Source of the DNA: an uncultured Methylophilaceae bacterium
GTDB taxonomy: Bacteria; Pseudomonadota; Gammaproteobacteria; Burkholderiales; Methylophilaceae
Direction of reading: 5' to 3'
Assembly (NCBI GenBank): GCA_903953055.1
Contig: CAJBIA010000159.1
Coordinates: forward strand, 1-64,000
Length of the DNA: 64,000 nucleotides
Part shown: one piece after another, positions 16,849 through 27,720 of the stretch
Position numbering within the stretch: position 1 is the stretch's first letter
How the letters are laid out: the number at the start of each line of letters is the position of its first letter
Made by a program: the position numbers and the translations under genes
The notes under the pieces: generated by a model
Told to the model about the DNA's origin: nothing
The model's input: the letters and a program-made list of their open reading frames with translations, nothing else
Database searches by the model: none

Positions 16849-18155
16849 TTTTTCAGTCTATACTCCGCCGATTGAGCATGGGCTTGCAAGCCTTCTCCAT
16901 AAGCCAAAGTTGATGCTACCTTGCCTAAAGTCTGTGCGCCCTCAGATGAAACATAAATCAAGCTTGATCGCTTTTGGAAATCATAAACACCTAGTGGAGA
17001 AGAAAATCTTGCCGTTCTTGATGTTGGGAGTACATGATTTGGGCCAGCACAATAATCTCCAAGCGCCTCACAAGTATCACGTCCCATGAAGATGGCCCCG
17101 GCGTGTTTAATCTTTTTGCTAAAAATAAGCGGTTCATCTAATGACAGCTCTAGATGCTCAGGTGCGATGTAATTACTAATTTCAGCAGCTTCTTCCAAAT
17201 CACGGACATGAATTAAGGCCCCACGATCAATTAATGAGGTTGAGATAATGTCTTTTCGTGGCATCGTCTTAAGAAGTTTCTGAATACTTTGGTAGACTTT
17301 ATCTAAAAATGCCGCGTCTGGGCTTAGTAATATAGCTTGAGCCAACTCATCATGTTCTGCCTGACTAAACAAGTCCATGGCCACCCAATCCGGATTGGTT
17401 TTCCCATCGCAAATAACCAATATTTCAGAAGGCCCAGCAACCATATCGATACCAACAACGCCAAATACCCGACGTTTTGCAGCTGCAACATAAGCATTAC
17501 CAGGGCCGACGATTTTATCAACTTGAGGAACTGTTTGAGTTCCATAAGCCATAGCACCAATGGCTTGCGCACCCCCAATACAAAACACTCGATCTACCCC
17601 TGAAATCGCAGCCGCAGCTAACACCAATTGATTCTTCTCCCCATTTGGCGTTGGCACCACCATAATAAGTTCCTGCACCCCTGCCACTTTAGCTGGAATT
17701 GCATTCATCAATACTGATGATGGATACGCCGCTTTTCCACCTGGCACGTAAAGACCAACTCGATCTAAGGACGTAACTTGTTGACCTAAAATCGTACCGT
17801 CTGCTTCAGTGTATTGCCATGAAGTCATCAATTGTTTTTCGTGGTAATTACGAACTCGTTCAGCAGCAGATTGCAAAGCATCCCTTTGCTGAGCGGGCAA
17901 TCCATTTAACGCGGCGACAAGTTCAGACTGAGAAATTTCCAATTGAGATAATGTACTGGCAGTTGTTTTGTCAAACCGATTGGTGTAATCCAGCACAGCA
18001 GCATCGCCACGGCTTTTTACATCTTTAAGAATGCTTGCAACAACCTCATCGACGCTATCATCTTGAGCCGTCTCAAATGCCAACAAAGTCTTTAACTTGA
18101 TTTGAAAATCACTATCTATACTAGAAAAGCGTCTTACTTTAATTTCTGAAGTCAT
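16845..18155 (-). CDS. hisD: Histidinol dehydrogenase
   Basis: HisD is the zinc-dependent, NAD-linked enzyme that oxidises histidinol to histidine in two steps. The 436-residue protein has the [17 protein letters not shown] motif, [13 protein letters not shown] and the zinc-site [15 protein letters not shown]. The length is normal. Preceded by hisG after 18 bases and followed by hisC with a 4-base overlap. Confidence 0.97.
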   Translation of the reverse strand: MTSEIKVRRFSSIDSDFQIKLKTLLAFETAQDDSVDEVVASILKDVKSRGDAAVLDYTNRFDKTTASTLSQLEISQSELVAALNGLPAQQRDALQSAAERVRNYHEKQLMTSWQYTEADGTILGQQVTSLDRVGLYVPGGKAAYPSSVLMNAIPAKVAGVQELIMVVPTPNGEKNQLVLAAAAISGVDRVFCIGGAQAIGAMAYGTQTVPQVDKIVGPGNAYVAAAKRRVFGVVGIDMVAGPSEILVICDGKTNPDWVAMDLFSQAEHDELAQAILLSPDAAFLDKVYQSIQKLLKTMPRKDIISTSLIDRGALIHVRDLEEAAEISNYIAPEHLELSLDEPLIFSKKIKHAGAIFMGRDTCEALGDYCAGPNHVLPTSRTARFSSPLGVYDFQKRSSLIYVSSEGAQTLGKVASTLAYGEGLQAHAQSAEYRLKK

Positions 18156-18173
18156 AATATCTTGAACCTATTT

Positions 18174-18815
18174 TCAATCTCTATTTATTGCACTAATAAA
18201 GGCATCCATCATTGGCTGTAATTTAGCGCGATTCAACTTATATGAAGCCTGATTAACGATCAAACGTGAACTTATTTCACCGACTTCTTCAACGGCTTTA
18301 AGATTATTTGCACGCAAGGTGCTACCTGTACTAACCAAATCGACAATCACGTCAGCCAAACCAACCAAAGGACCTAACTCCATCGATCCATAAAGCTTAA
18401 TCAAATCCACATGCATGCCCTTGGCAGCAAAGTGCTCACGGGCTGTTTTTACATACTTTGTGACAACCTTAAGTCGTGCGCCACTTCGAATAGATGCCAA
18501 ATAATCAAAGTCTTCTCGAACTGCGACCATCATTTTGCACTTAGCAATTTTTAGATCAATCGGCTGGTATAGCCCTTCACCACCATGTTCATCCAGTACA
18601 TCTTTGCCAGCTATACCCAAGTCTGCAGCACCATATTGCACATATGTTGGAACATCTGAAGCGCGCACGATAATCAAACGCACATCGTCGCGGTTAGTTT
18701 GTAGGATTAATTTACGTGAAGCCTCTGGATCTTCAAGAGCATGAATTCCCGCCGCCGCCAACAATGGTGAAGTCTCTTGGAATATTCTGCCTTTTGAAAG
18801 TGCGATGGTAATCAT
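18174..18815 (-). CDS. hisG: ATP phosphoribosyltransferase, short form
   Basis: HisG commits ATP and PRPP to histidine synthesis. The 213-residue protein is the short form (HisGS), lacking the C-terminal regulatory domain of the roughly 300-residue E. coli type. Motifs include [11 protein letters not shown], the PRPP loop [14 protein letters not shown] and [10 protein letters not shown]. Short HisG enzymes work with a separate HisZ regulatory subunit, which is not encoded in this window. It lies 21 bases after murA and is the first his gene. Confidence 0.96.
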   Translation of the reverse strand: MITIALSKGRIFQETSPLLAAAGIHALEDPEASRKLILQTNRDDVRLIIVRASDVPTYVQYGAADLGIAGKDVLDEHGGEGLYQPIDLKIAKCKMMVAVREDFDYLASIRSGARLKVVTKYVKTAREHFAAKGMHVDLIKLYGSMELGPLVGLADVIVDLVSTGSTLRANNLKAVEEVGEISSRLIVNQASYKLNRAKLQPMMDAFISAINRD

Positions 18816-18836
18816 AGTGTCATCAATTTATAGTAA

Positions 18837-20102
<1,266 letters not shown>

Positions 20103-20420
20103 TTAAGCTGGCACTTCAGCTAATAATTTTTGCAATTCACCTTGCTCATACATGTTGCGAATAATATCTGCACCACCAATGAATTCGCCTTTAATGTAAA
20201 GTTGTGGAATAGTTGGCCAGTTTGCATATACTTTAATGCCGTCTCGAATTTCTGGATCTGCCAAAACATCAACCGCCACTAAATTCTGAACACCGCAAGC
20301 CTGTAAAATTTGGACCGCCAATCCCGAAAAACCGCATTGTGGGAACTTGGGGCTGCCCTTCATATAAAGTACCACTGGATTATTTTTAATCTGACTTTCT
20401 ATTGCTGCTTGAACATCCAT
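20103..20420 (-). CDS. grxD: Monothiol glutaredoxin, CGFS type (Grx4)
   Basis: CGFS glutaredoxins carry and deliver [2Fe-2S] clusters, often as a heterodimer with a BolA-family protein. The 105-residue protein shows KGSPKFPQCGFSGLAVQ with C29-G-F-S32, the glutathione-binding WPTIPQLYIKGEFIGG and a GADIIRNMYEQGEL end. It lies directly between an ibaG/BolA gene and murA, which suggests that the two form a functional pair. Confidence 0.95.
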   Translation of the reverse strand: MDVQAAIESQIKNNPVVLYMKGSPKFPQCGFSGLAVQILQACGVQNLVAVDVLADPEIRDGIKVYANWPTIPQLYIKGEFIGGADIIRNMYEQGELQKLLAEVPA

Positions 20421-20447
20421 GCTAAAACTCCTAAGAAAAATTCTTTT

Positions 20448-20699
20448 TTATACACGCTTGCCGTTCGCTTGCCAGGCTTCTGGGGTAAATGTTCTCATCG
20501 ATAGTGCATGTATTTCTGTACGCATTCTATCGCCCAACGCCTTATAAACTAGTTGGTGCTGTTGAACCATGTTCTTACCAATAAAGATAGAACTGACAAT
20601 TACCGCCTCAAAGTGCTGCCCATCATCACCAAGGACCTCAATATGCTCACAAACTATTCCATTGGTAATATATGTTTTTAATTCATTTGCAGTTAACAT
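20448..20699 (-). CDS. ibaG: BolA/IbaG-family Fe-S cluster-binding protein
   Basis: An 83-residue BolA-like protein. Family members coordinate a [2Fe-2S] cluster with a CGFS glutaredoxin and affect envelope and acid responses. Visible features are C17 in IVCEHIEV, the conserved HFEAVIVS strand, the HQLVYKALGDRM helix and the invariant His in TEIHALSMRTFTPEAW (H64). Position next to murA and the Mla genes favours IbaG (YrbA) over BolA proper. It lies 2 bases after the ABC permease and 27 bases before grxD. Confidence 0.9.
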   Translation of the reverse strand: MLTANELKTYITNGIVCEHIEVLGDDGQHFEAVIVSSIFIGKNMVQQHQLVYKALGDRMRTEIHALSMRTFTPEAWQANGKRV

Positions 20700-20701
20700 T
20701 C

Positions 20702-21478
20702 CTAGCCTCGTAATTTATATCCTGCTTTTAACATGCCTATTGTTAAGAATGATAGGACAACAAAGCTTCCCACCACAACACTTAAACTAAACCAAGCTGA
20801 TATGTCGCCTTGGCCAAAAAAACCATACCTAAAACCATCAATCATGTAAAAAAATGGATTTAAATGTGAGACTTTTTGCCAAAATGGCGGCAATGAATGT
20901 ATCGAATAAAACACACCTGATAGAAATGACAATGGCATGATGACAAAGTTTTGAAACGCCGCCATTTGATCAAATTTTTCAGCCCATAATCCAGCGATAA
21001 TACCGAATGCCCCCAACATACCGCTTCCGAAGAAAGCAAATGCCAAAATAAATAACGGATGTGTCAATGGTAAGTCAATAAAACAAATTGCGACTAAGTA
21101 AATACTTAATCCCACGCATAAACCCCTTATGATAGACGCAGCAAGAAATGCTAAGAAAAACTCCAAATAACTTAAGGGCGTTAGTAATACAAAAATGATA
21201 TTGCCCATCACCTTCGATTGAATAAGGCTAGAAGAACTATTAGCAAATGCATTTTGCAAAACCGACATCATAATCAAACCAGGAATCAGAAACGCTGTAT
21301 AAGGAACGCCAGGGTAAACTTCAACGCGTCCGCCAAGTACGTGCGAGAAAATTAATAAGTACAGAAGTGCAGTCATCACCGGGGCCGCTACTGTTTGGAA
21401 GCTCACTCTCCAAAACCGCAAAATTTCTTTTTTAAATAAAGTCCATGGACCACGTATACGTTGATTAATTAGATTCAT
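20702..21478 (-). CDS. ABC-2 type exporter permease (YadH-like)
   Basis: A 258-residue integral membrane protein with six helices and the ABC-2 core motif around LSGVFYSIHSLPPFWQKVSHLNPFFYMIDGFRYGFFG. It pairs with the ATPase encoded immediately upstream (4-base overlap), forming an exporter of the YadG/YadH type. The substrate is unknown. Because the pair sits between the Mla lipid-trafficking genes and ibaG-murA in many betaproteobacteria, an envelope role is a reasonable inference. Confidence 0.88.
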   Translation of the reverse strand: MNLINQRIRGPWTLFKKEILRFWRVSFQTVAAPVMTALLYLLIFSHVLGGRVEVYPGVPYTAFLIPGLIMMSVLQNAFANSSSSLIQSKVMGNIIFVLLTPLSYLEFFLAFLAASIIRGLCVGLSIYLVAICFIDLPLTHPLFILAFAFFGSGMLGAFGIIAGLWAEKFDQMAAFQNFVIMPLSFLSGVFYSIHSLPPFWQKVSHLNPFFYMIDGFRYGFFGQGDISAWFSLSVVVGSFVVLSFLTIGMLKAGYKLRG

Positions 21479-22374
21479 GGCCGGCCCATCAAATCAACAA
21501 ATACATCCTCAAGATCAGGCTCTATTAATTGCATATCTTCCACAACAGTATTCGCATTTCGCAACTCAGCTAACACGTACTCTACTTGATTGACCGCATT
21601 CAAAGATAGGGTGTATTCCTGATTTTCTTGATGGCGAATCATGTCTCTTAAAGAGACTGGCAAAGCACCAGACAATTTCAGTCGGAGCTTCTTACCAGAA
21701 ATAGTTGCCAACAGATTCTTTGTACTATCCAACGCAATCAACTCGCCTTGCTTAAGAAGCGCAACGCGTGAACATAAACTTTCAGCTTCTTCTAAGTAAT
21801 GTGTTGTAAGGATAATTGTGTGGCCTTCGCGATTTAATCGCTTAATAAATTCCCACAACATATAGCGCAGCTCAACATCAACCCCAGATGTAGGCTCATC
21901 AAGAACAATGACAGGCGGCTTATGGACCAAGGCTTGAGCAATAAGTGCACGTCGCTTCATCCCTCCAGATAAACGACGCATATTAGTGCCGGCCTTATCT
22001 GTTAAGCCCAAAGACTCAATTACTTCATCTATCCAAGCGTCATTTTCAGGACCTTTGCCAAAGTAGCCAGCTTGAAAACGTAACATCTCTCGAACATTAA
22101 AAAATGGGTCAAACACTAACTCTTGAGGCACAACACCTAATGCGTGACGAGCTTGACGATACTGCTCAGTGACGTCATAACCCATCACCGATAAATTGCC
22201 ACTTGTCGGTCGCGTCAATCCGGCTAACAAGTTAATCAAAGTGGATTTTCCTGCACCATTAGGACCCAATAAAGCAAAAAATTCTCCTTGCTCAATGGTT
22301 AAATCTACGCCTTGTAATGCATGTAATGCACCAAACTGCTTATGTACTTGTTGAATCTTTATTGCGGGAGTCAT
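21475..22374 (-). CDS. ABC transporter ATP-binding protein (YadG-like)
   Basis: A 299-residue ATPase with Walker A GPNGAGKST (37-45), signature LSGGMKRRALIAQALVHKP, Walker B VIVLDEPTSGVD and switch His in ILTTHYLEEAE. A C-terminal domain of about 80 residues follows the nucleotide-binding fold, as in ABC-2 exporter ATPases. It is translationally coupled to the permease gene by a 4-base overlap and follows mlaB by 33 bases. Confidence 0.9.
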   Translation of the reverse strand: MTPAIKIQQVHKQFGALHALQGVDLTIEQGEFFALLGPNGAGKSTLINLLAGLTRPTSGNLSVMGYDVTEQYRQARHALGVVPQELVFDPFFNVREMLRFQAGYFGKGPENDAWIDEVIESLGLTDKAGTNMRRLSGGMKRRALIAQALVHKPPVIVLDEPTSGVDVELRYMLWEFIKRLNREGHTIILTTHYLEEAESLCSRVALLKQGELIALDSTKNLLATISGKKLRLKLSGALPVSLRDMIRHQENQEYTLSLNAVNQVEYVLAELRNANTVVEDMQLIEPDLEDVFVDLMGRP

Positions 22375-22407
22375 AGTTTCCTAGGGCTAGAATTTGCCCA
22401 GTCGATT

Positions 22408-22701
22408 TTAATGTGCCGCTTGTGGAATTAAATCGACCACGCCGTATAGCGTAATCAAACTTAATAGATTTTTAGAAAAATTAGAAAAACGTAAATCACA
22501 TTTTTTAACTTGCGCTTTACGCAACCACTCAAACATCAAACTAATGGTTGCTGTGTCAACCTGTGTTACTTGCGATAAATCAATCACCAAAGAATTCCCC
22601 ATTGGCAAATCATCGATTTCAATCAAAAGCTTTTGGGCGTGCTCTATGGTGAGATCACCACTAACTACCCAACGATCATCGACTTTTTTAAGCTGTGCCA
22701 A
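22408..22701 (-). CDS. mlaB: STAS-domain protein of the Mla complex
   Basis: MlaB is the cytoplasmic STAS subunit that stabilises the MlaFEDB ABC complex at the inner membrane. The 97-residue protein has the STAS fold, with the loop LVIDLSQVTQVDTATISLMFEWLR including the conserved Asp-Thr region. Order and strand (after mlaC) confirm the assignment, since STAS domains alone are not specific. Confidence 0.88.
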   Translation of the reverse strand: MAQLKKVDDRWVVSGDLTIEHAQKLLIEIDDLPMGNSLVIDLSQVTQVDTATISLMFEWLRKAQVKKCDLRFSNFSKNLLSLITLYGVVDLIPQAAH

Positions 22702-22732
22702 TTAAACTCTCAATCAATATTCTGTAGATGAA

Positions 22733-23350
22733 TTATTTTTTACTCGCCGCATTACTTTTATTTTTATCGGCTAACTTTTGAATCAAGCCATCCATACCAC
22801 CTTGACGAACCTCGTTGCTAAACTGACTTCGGTAATTCGTTACTAAACTTACACCTTCAATAGTAATGTCATAAACTTTCCATACATCTGAAACCTGCTC
22901 TAAACTGTAATCAACAGCAAGTGGCTGACCACCAGGCTGCAAAATTTGTGTCTTTACAGTGACTTGTTTTTCATCTGCAGCATCCTTAAGCGGTTTGTAT
23001 TCAATGGTTTGATTACGATACTTTGAAAGTGCTGAGGCATAAGTTCTAATTAACAAGCTACGGAACTCACGCTCGAAAGCTTCTTGCTGATCTTTAGACG
23101 CCTTACTATAATTTTTACCTAAGACCAAACGACAAACATGGTCAAAATTAAAATTAGGTACTATTTTATCTTCGGCCAATGCAAAAATCTTTTCTTGATC
23201 TCCGTTTTGAATATCCTTATCTTTTTTAACGATTGCCAACACATCATCCGCAACTGATTTTACAAACACATCGGCAGGCACAGGTGCTTGAGCAAATGCT
23301 GAACAAGCAAACATCATCAAACCCAGAAAAAGACTAATTATGTATTTCAT
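22733..23350 (-). CDS. mlaC: Periplasmic phospholipid-binding protein MlaC
   Basis: MlaC ferries phospholipids between the outer-membrane MlaA complex and MlaFEDB. The 205-residue precursor has a Sec signal peptide (KYIISLFLGLMMFACSAFAQ), followed by the Ttg2D/MlaC fold with FDHVCRLVLGKNYSKAS and VYDITIEGVSLVTNYRSQF, both characteristic. Encoded directly after mlaD with no gap. Confidence 0.95.
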   Translation of the reverse strand: MKYIISLFLGLMMFACSAFAQAPVPADVFVKSVADDVLAIVKKDKDIQNGDQEKIFALAEDKIVPNFNFDHVCRLVLGKNYSKASKDQQEAFEREFRSLLIRTYASALSKYRNQTIEYKPLKDAADEKQVTVKTQILQPGGQPLAVDYSLEQVSDVWKVYDITIEGVSLVTNYRSQFSNEVRQGGMDGLIQKLADKNKSNAASKK

Positions 23351-23839
23351 TTATTCTGCCGCCTTTGTTGAGTCAGATGGTTTATTATCTGAAGCCTTAC
23401 TATATAAGAATTGACTAATCAATTTTTCAAGCACTACGGCATCTTGAGTATGCGAAATTTTGTCGCCATTTTTAAGTTGCGCATCCTCCCCACCAGCCTC
23501 CAACCCAATATATTGCTCACCAAGTAACCCTGCCGTGTAAATATTAGCAAAGGTGTCCGTTGGGAATTTATAGCGCTTATCCAATTTAATTGTGACTTTG
23601 GCCTCATAGTCTTTACTATCAAAGACGATGCCATCAACACGACCAATTACAACTCCTGCGCTTTTTACTGGAGCATGTGGTTTTAATCCGCCAATATTTT
23701 CAAAAGCGGCAGTAACTGTATAAGTCTCGCCAATATTGCTCGACGTAAGATTACCAACCTTAAGGGCCAACCCAAATATTGCAGCAAGGCCTAATGCGAC
23801 AAAAACTCCGACCCATAAATCTATTGTTGTGCGTTCCAT
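23351..23839 (-). CDS. mlaD: MCE-domain lipid transporter subunit MlaD
   Basis: MlaD forms a hexameric periplasmic ring on the MlaFE transporter. The 162-residue protein has one N-terminal helix (TIDLWVGVFVALGLAAIFGLA) and a single MCE domain (about 38-115) containing GLKPHAPVKSAGVVIGRV and the family's LLGEQYIGLEAGG. Somewhat shorter than the E. coli protein at the C terminus. Encoded between mlaE and mlaC. Confidence 0.95.
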   Translation of the reverse strand: MERTTIDLWVGVFVALGLAAIFGLALKVGNLTSSNIGETYTVTAAFENIGGLKPHAPVKSAGVVIGRVDGIVFDSKDYEAKVTIKLDKRYKFPTDTFANIYTAGLLGEQYIGLEAGGEDAQLKNGDKISHTQDAVVLEKLISQFLYSKASDNKPSDSTKAAE

Positions 23840-23878
23840 GCCACCTCCAATTTAAAACCGTTTCAATATATTTTAGAA

Positions 23879-24673
23879 CTAAGCGCCAATCATGAACGCT
23901 GTCAAAATAAAGTCTAAACCCAATACCGCCAAAGAAGAGTTCACCACTGTTCTTGTTGTCGCACGACTTACGCCTTCAGCCGTTGGTGGCGCATCATAAC
24001 CTTCAAACAATGCAATCAATGTACAAACAACACCAAAAACTAAGCTTTTGATAATGCCGTTAACAATATCATCTCGAAAATCAACACTAGCTTGCATTTG
24101 AGACCAAAAAGCACCGGCATCAACGCCAATAATAGGTACAGCTACAAAATAACCACCCAAAACGCCAACCATAGAAAATAGCGCTGCTAAAATTGGCATA
24201 GAAATGAAACCAGCCCAGAATCTCGGTGCAATCACGCGCGCAACAGGACTAACTGCCATCATTTCCATTGCCGACAACTGCTCTGTGGCCTTCATCAGCC
24301 CAATTTCTGCAGTGATTGCCGTGCCAGCACGACCAGCAAACAATAAAGCAGTCACCACTGGGCCTAATTCACGAACTAAAGATAACGCAACCAGCACACC
24401 AATTGCTTCAGATGAGCCATATTTTTGCAGAGTATTGTAGCCCTGTAAGCCCAGAACCATTCCAACAAAGAAAGCTGAGACAACAATAATCAATAATGAC
24501 AGAACACCTGTCGCGTAAATCTCTCTTACAATCAATCGAGGTCGCTTAAAGCTTTCTAAAAGATAAAACCAAATATAGAAAAACAAACGAGCGCCAGCAC
24601 CAATTCGCCAAATACCTTCAATCGTGCGATTACCTAAACCAGCGAGCGCCTTTGGCAATCCTTTAAGCATCAT
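23879..24673 (-). CDS. mlaE: Mla ABC transporter permease MlaE
   Basis: MlaE is the membrane permease that moves phospholipids in the Mla system. The 264-residue protein shows the conserved [14 protein letters not shown] segment, a central [27 protein letters not shown] coupling region, and five hydrophobic helices. It overlaps mlaF by 11 bases. Of two adjacent ATGs (24673 and 24670), the second is better spaced (5 bases) from GAGG and may be the true start. Confidence 0.96.
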   Translation of the reverse strand: MMLKGLPKALAGLGNRTIEGIWRIGAGARLFFYIWFYLLESFKRPRLIVREIYATGVLSLLIIVVSAFFVGMVLGLQGYNTLQKYGSSEAIGVLVALSLVRELGPVVTALLFAGRAGTAITAEIGLMKATEQLSAMEMMAVSPVARVIAPRFWAGFISMPILAALFSMVGVLGGYFVAVPIIGVDAGAFWSQMQASVDFRDDIVNGIIKSLVFGVVCTLIALFEGYDAPPTAEGVSRATTRTVVNSSLAVLGLDFILTAFMIGA

Positions 24674-25481
24674 GACCTCTTAACATTTCTTTTTTATAGT
24701 CTGGTGCAGGATAATGGAAAGGCACTGGGCCATCTGCTTCACCATGAACGAACTGGTGCACAAATGGCATATCAGACTTACGCAATTCATCCGGGGTTCC
24801 CTCGGCAACGACAACGCCGCCAGAAACAAAATAAACATAATCCACAAAGCTAAAAGTCTCATGAACGTCGTGGGTAACCACAATTGTGGTTGCCCCTAAG
24901 GCGTCGTTCAAACTTCGAATTAAATTACAAACAACGCCCATTGATATGGGATCAAGCCCAGCAAATGGCTCATCATACATAATAATTTGAGGATCAAGTG
25001 CAACAGCACGGGCTAAGGCGACACGACGAGCCATACCCCCAGAGAGTTCTGTCGGCATCAAACTTTGTGCTCCACGCAAACCCACAGCATTTAACTTTAG
25101 CATCACAAAATCACGCACCATAGATTCTGGCAAATTAGTATGTTCTCTGATTGGAAAAGCGACATTTTCGAATACGGATAAATCCGTAAATAAAGCCCCA
25201 AACTGAAACAACATCCCCATTTTTCGGCGCAATTGATACAAACCATCGATACTTTGTTTATGCACCACTTCACCATCAACACGCACTTCACCAATATTTG
25301 GTTTTAACTGCCCCCCAATAAGTCGAAGTAAAGTTGTTTTGCCACTTCCACTCCCACCCATAATGGCTACAACTTTTCCGCGAGGAAAGACCATATTGAT
25401 GCCTTTGTGCAGCAATCGGCCCTTAAAGCCAAACGAAAGATTATCAATTTCGACGATGTTGTCGGACATAATGTTATGCAT
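24663..25481 (-). CDS. mlaF: Mla ABC transporter ATP-binding protein MlaF
   Basis: MlaF powers the MlaFEDB phospholipid transporter. The 272-residue protein has Walker [10 protein letters not shown] (42-50), Q-loop [23 protein letters not shown], signature [14 protein letters not shown], Walker [14 protein letters not shown] and the switch His in VVTHDVHE. An in-frame ATG four codons later (25469) is an equally possible start; neither has a clear ribosome site. First gene of the long minus-strand block running toward the his and tat genes. Confidence 0.95.
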   Translation of the reverse strand: MHNIMSDNIVEIDNLSFGFKGRLLHKGINMVFPRGKVVAIMGGSGSGKTTLLRLIGGQLKPNIGEVRVDGEVVHKQSIDGLYQLRRKMGMLFQFGALFTDLSVFENVAFPIREHTNLPESMVRDFVMLKLNAVGLRGAQSLMPTELSGGMARRVALARAVALDPQIIMYDEPFAGLDPISMGVVCNLIRSLNDALGATTIVVTHDVHETFSFVDYVYFVSGGVVVAEGTPDELRKSDMPFVHQFVHGEADGPVPFHYPAPDYKKEMLRGHDA

Positions 25482-25628
25482 TAAAAGTGTTGAGCTATTT
25501 TAATGCAAATTTGGTGTGATTGATAATAGAAAAACATACAAAATTAATACTCGAAAAAGCGATGTTTCATTTCCATTTTAGTTTTAATAAACTAATTTGT
25601 TAGCTAATTGGCAAATCGTGGAAAGCAA

Positions 25629-25659
25629 AAATTAAGGGTGGCAGCGCCACCCTTAATTT
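25629..25659 (-). terminator. Rho-independent terminator after cytochrome c4
   Basis: A perfect 14-bp stem (25629-25642 with 25646-25659) with a 3-base loop, AT-rich at the foot and GC-rich at the top. On the minus strand it is followed by TTTTTGCTTT. It lies 28 bases after the cytochrome c4 stop and isolates that gene from mlaF. Confidence 0.9.
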
Positions 25660-25687
25660 ACTTAGCAGCCATTAGCTACCAAACAAT

Positions 25688-26299
25688 TTAATGTAAACCT
25701 TGAATGTAATCAGCGACAGCTGCCATCTCAGCATCTGAAAGCTTTGCAGAAATCATGCGCATAACTTTAGCTGCATCATTTGCACGCTCACCATCATGAA
25801 ATGCTTTAAGTTGGACAACCACATAATCAGCGTGCTGACCTGACAGTCGAGGAAACTGAACAGGCATACCAGCGCCAGAAGCGCCGTGACATGAGGCACA
25901 TGCTGGAACACCAACACTCGCGATACCACCACGATAAATTTTTTCTCCTAATGATCCAGAAGCATTTGTTTTCGCACTACCCACTTTAGCTTTTTGAGCA
26001 GAAAAGTACGCAGCTACATTTTCCATATCTTCCGATGAAAGACTTGCTGCCATTGCGGACATTACTGAGTTTTTGCGCTCACCAGCTTTAAAATTTGCCA
26101 ATTGCTTAGCAATATACTCAGGATGTTGCTGAGCAAGCTTGGGGTTAGTTGTAATTACACTATTACCATCAATGGCATGACAAGCAGCACATACACCAGT
26201 CACAATTTTTTCGCCTTCAACCGCATTTCCCGCAGCCTGCGCAATTGTAGCTAACCCAACAGACATCAGAATAATTGTTAATACATTACCAATTTTCAT
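25688..26299 (-). CDS. Dihaem cytochrome c4
   Basis: Cytochrome c4 is a periplasmic two-haem electron carrier, usually between complex III and terminal oxidases. The 203-residue precursor has a signal peptide ending near AQAA, two class I cytochrome c domains and two CxxCH sites: C37-A-A-C40-H41 and a second (CASCH) near residue 135. An AAGGAAAAAT ribosome site precedes the ATG. Single-gene unit with its own terminator, divergent from engB. Confidence 0.93.
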   Translation of the reverse strand: MKIGNVLTIILMSVGLATIAQAAGNAVEGEKIVTGVCAACHAIDGNSVITTNPKLAQQHPEYIAKQLANFKAGERKNSVMSAMAASLSSEDMENVAAYFSAQKAKVGSAKTNASGSLGEKIYRGGIASVGVPACASCHGASGAGMPVQFPRLSGQHADYVVVQLKAFHDGERANDAAKVMRMISAKLSDAEMAAVADYIQGLH

Positions 26300-26406
26300 G
26301 CTTATTTTTCCTTAAAACTTGCGACTGATAGATTTACAGCAATTAAAACATTTTATCGAAAATCGCTTAATCGTGGTAGCATTTTCGGCCTTGAAGGGGT
26401 TATCTT

Positions 26407-27045
26407 ATGCCGTTGTTCCAAAATGCCACGTTCTACATTTCCGCTCATCATTTGCGTGACTTGCCGCCACCAGTTGGCGTAGAGGTTGCATTCGCTGGAC
26501 GCTCTAATGCTGGAAAGTCGAGCGCACTCAATACATTAGCAAATCACAATCGCCTCGCTTACGTCAGCAAACAACCTGGTCGCACACAACTCATTAATTT
26601 TTTCAGCTTAGGAAAAGACCAGTTTTTGGTAGATTTGCCTGGTTATGGCTATGCAAAAGTGCCTGCAGAGATGCGCGCTCACTGGCAAATGACACTTTCC
26701 AATTATTTAAGCCATCGCAACACATTATTTGGCTTGGTCTTAGTGATGGATTGCCGTCACCCGCTTACACCACTTGACCGCCAAATGCTAGACTGGTTCT
26801 CACCAAGCAACAAACCTATCCATGTTTTACTCACAAAATCAGACAAGCTTTCGCGAAATGCAGCCAGCCAAACTCTGCAAACAGTAAAAAAAGAGCTGCA
26901 AAGCACTTGGGGCAATTGCACAATACAGCTATTTTCAAGTCTAAAAAAACAAGGGGTAGAGGAAGCGGAAACGATTATTAACGGCTGGTTTAATAACACA
27001 CCTCTAGTTTCTGATGAAAATCAAATCCCAGACTCCATGGCCTAA
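26407..27045 (+). CDS. engB: Ribosome biogenesis GTP-binding protein EngB/YsxC
   Basis: EngB (YihA/YsxC) is an essential GTPase of 50S subunit assembly. The 212-residue protein has G1 GRSNAGKSS (31-39), G2 region [11 protein letters not shown]3 [11 protein letters not shown] and G4 LTKSDKL. Its last 42 bases overlap the convergent trmB gene on the other strand. Divergent from the cytochrome c4 gene, a common pairing in betaproteobacteria. Confidence 0.96.
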   Translation: MPLFQNATFYISAHHLRDLPPPVGVEVAFAGRSNAGKSSALNTLANHNRLAYVSKQPGRTQLINFFSLGKDQFLVDLPGYGYAKVPAEMRAHWQMTLSNYLSHRNTLFGLVLVMDCRHPLTPLDRQMLDWFSPSNKPIHVLLTKSDKLSRNAASQTLQTVKKELQSTWGNCTIQLFSSLKKQGVEEAETIINGWFNNTPLVSDENQIPDSMA

Positions 27046-27699
27046 TTTAATTCCTCGGTTTTCAAACTTTGTAAGCGGACGATAAGCTGGCTTACTTGCA
27101 TAGTCCTTCGAAGAGTTGCTCAGTAAAGGCTCTTGCTTTAAAATTTCCAGCACCCATTCAGCATACTCTTCCCAATCTGTGGCCACATGTAAATAACCTC
27201 CAGACTTCAGTTTGGAGCACAATAACCTCACAAAGTTGCTTTGAATTAACCTGCGCTTATGGTGGCGTTTTTTATGCCACGGATCGGGAAAGAAAATATG
27301 AATACCATCCAAGCTGGCGTCTGCAATCATATTATTCAAAACATCCACCGCATCATGCTGAATAATACGCACATTACTAATTGACAACTCACCAATTAAC
27401 TTCAATAGCCCGCCAACGCCAGGCGTGTGTACTTCAACTCCTAAAAAGTCTCGCTCAGGCATACTTTGAGAAATTCTTGCTGTTGTCTCCCCCATACCAA
27501 AACCAATTTCTAAAACCTTAGAACTTTCTTGACGACCAAAGGCTTTCGACAAATCCAACACTTCGGGGACGTAATCAATACCGAATTTAGGCCAGTTGTC
27601 AGCAAGAGCCTTTTCTTGACCTTTAGTTAAACGGCCTTGACGCAATACATAACTGCGAATTCGGCGGTGCGTTAATTCTTCTGGGGTATTTTCATTCAT
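27004..27699 (-). CDS. trmB: tRNA (guanine-N7-)-methyltransferase
   Basis: TrmB methylates G46 in the tRNA variable loop using S-adenosylmethionine. The 231-residue protein shows the SAM motif [13 protein letters not shown], the family signature [21 protein letters not shown] and a TDWEEYAEW segment. I use the ATG at 27699; a TTG three codons earlier is also open. The C-terminal 42 bases overlap engB antisense, and the end is a normal TrmB end (GHGVWDLIF). Confidence 0.95.
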   Translation of the reverse strand: MNENTPEELTHRRIRSYVLRQGRLTKGQEKALADNWPKFGIDYVPEVLDLSKAFGRQESSKVLEIGFGMGETTARISQSMPERDFLGVEVHTPGVGGLLKLIGELSISNVRIIQHDAVDVLNNMIADASLDGIHIFFPDPWHKKRHHKRRLIQSNFVRLLCSKLKSGGYLHVATDWEEYAEWVLEILKQEPLLSNSSKDYASKPAYRPLTKFENRGIKLGHGVWDLIFIRN

Positions 27700-27720
27700 G
27701 GCAAGCAATTATACGTGATG

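Noticed and set aside
25578..25595. AT-rich palindrome TTAGTTT-TAAT-AAACTAA between mlaF and the cytochrome c4 gene.
   Set aside because: Only 7 A/T-rich pairs with no GC core or T-tract. It could be part of the mlaF promoter region but is not distinguishable from chance.
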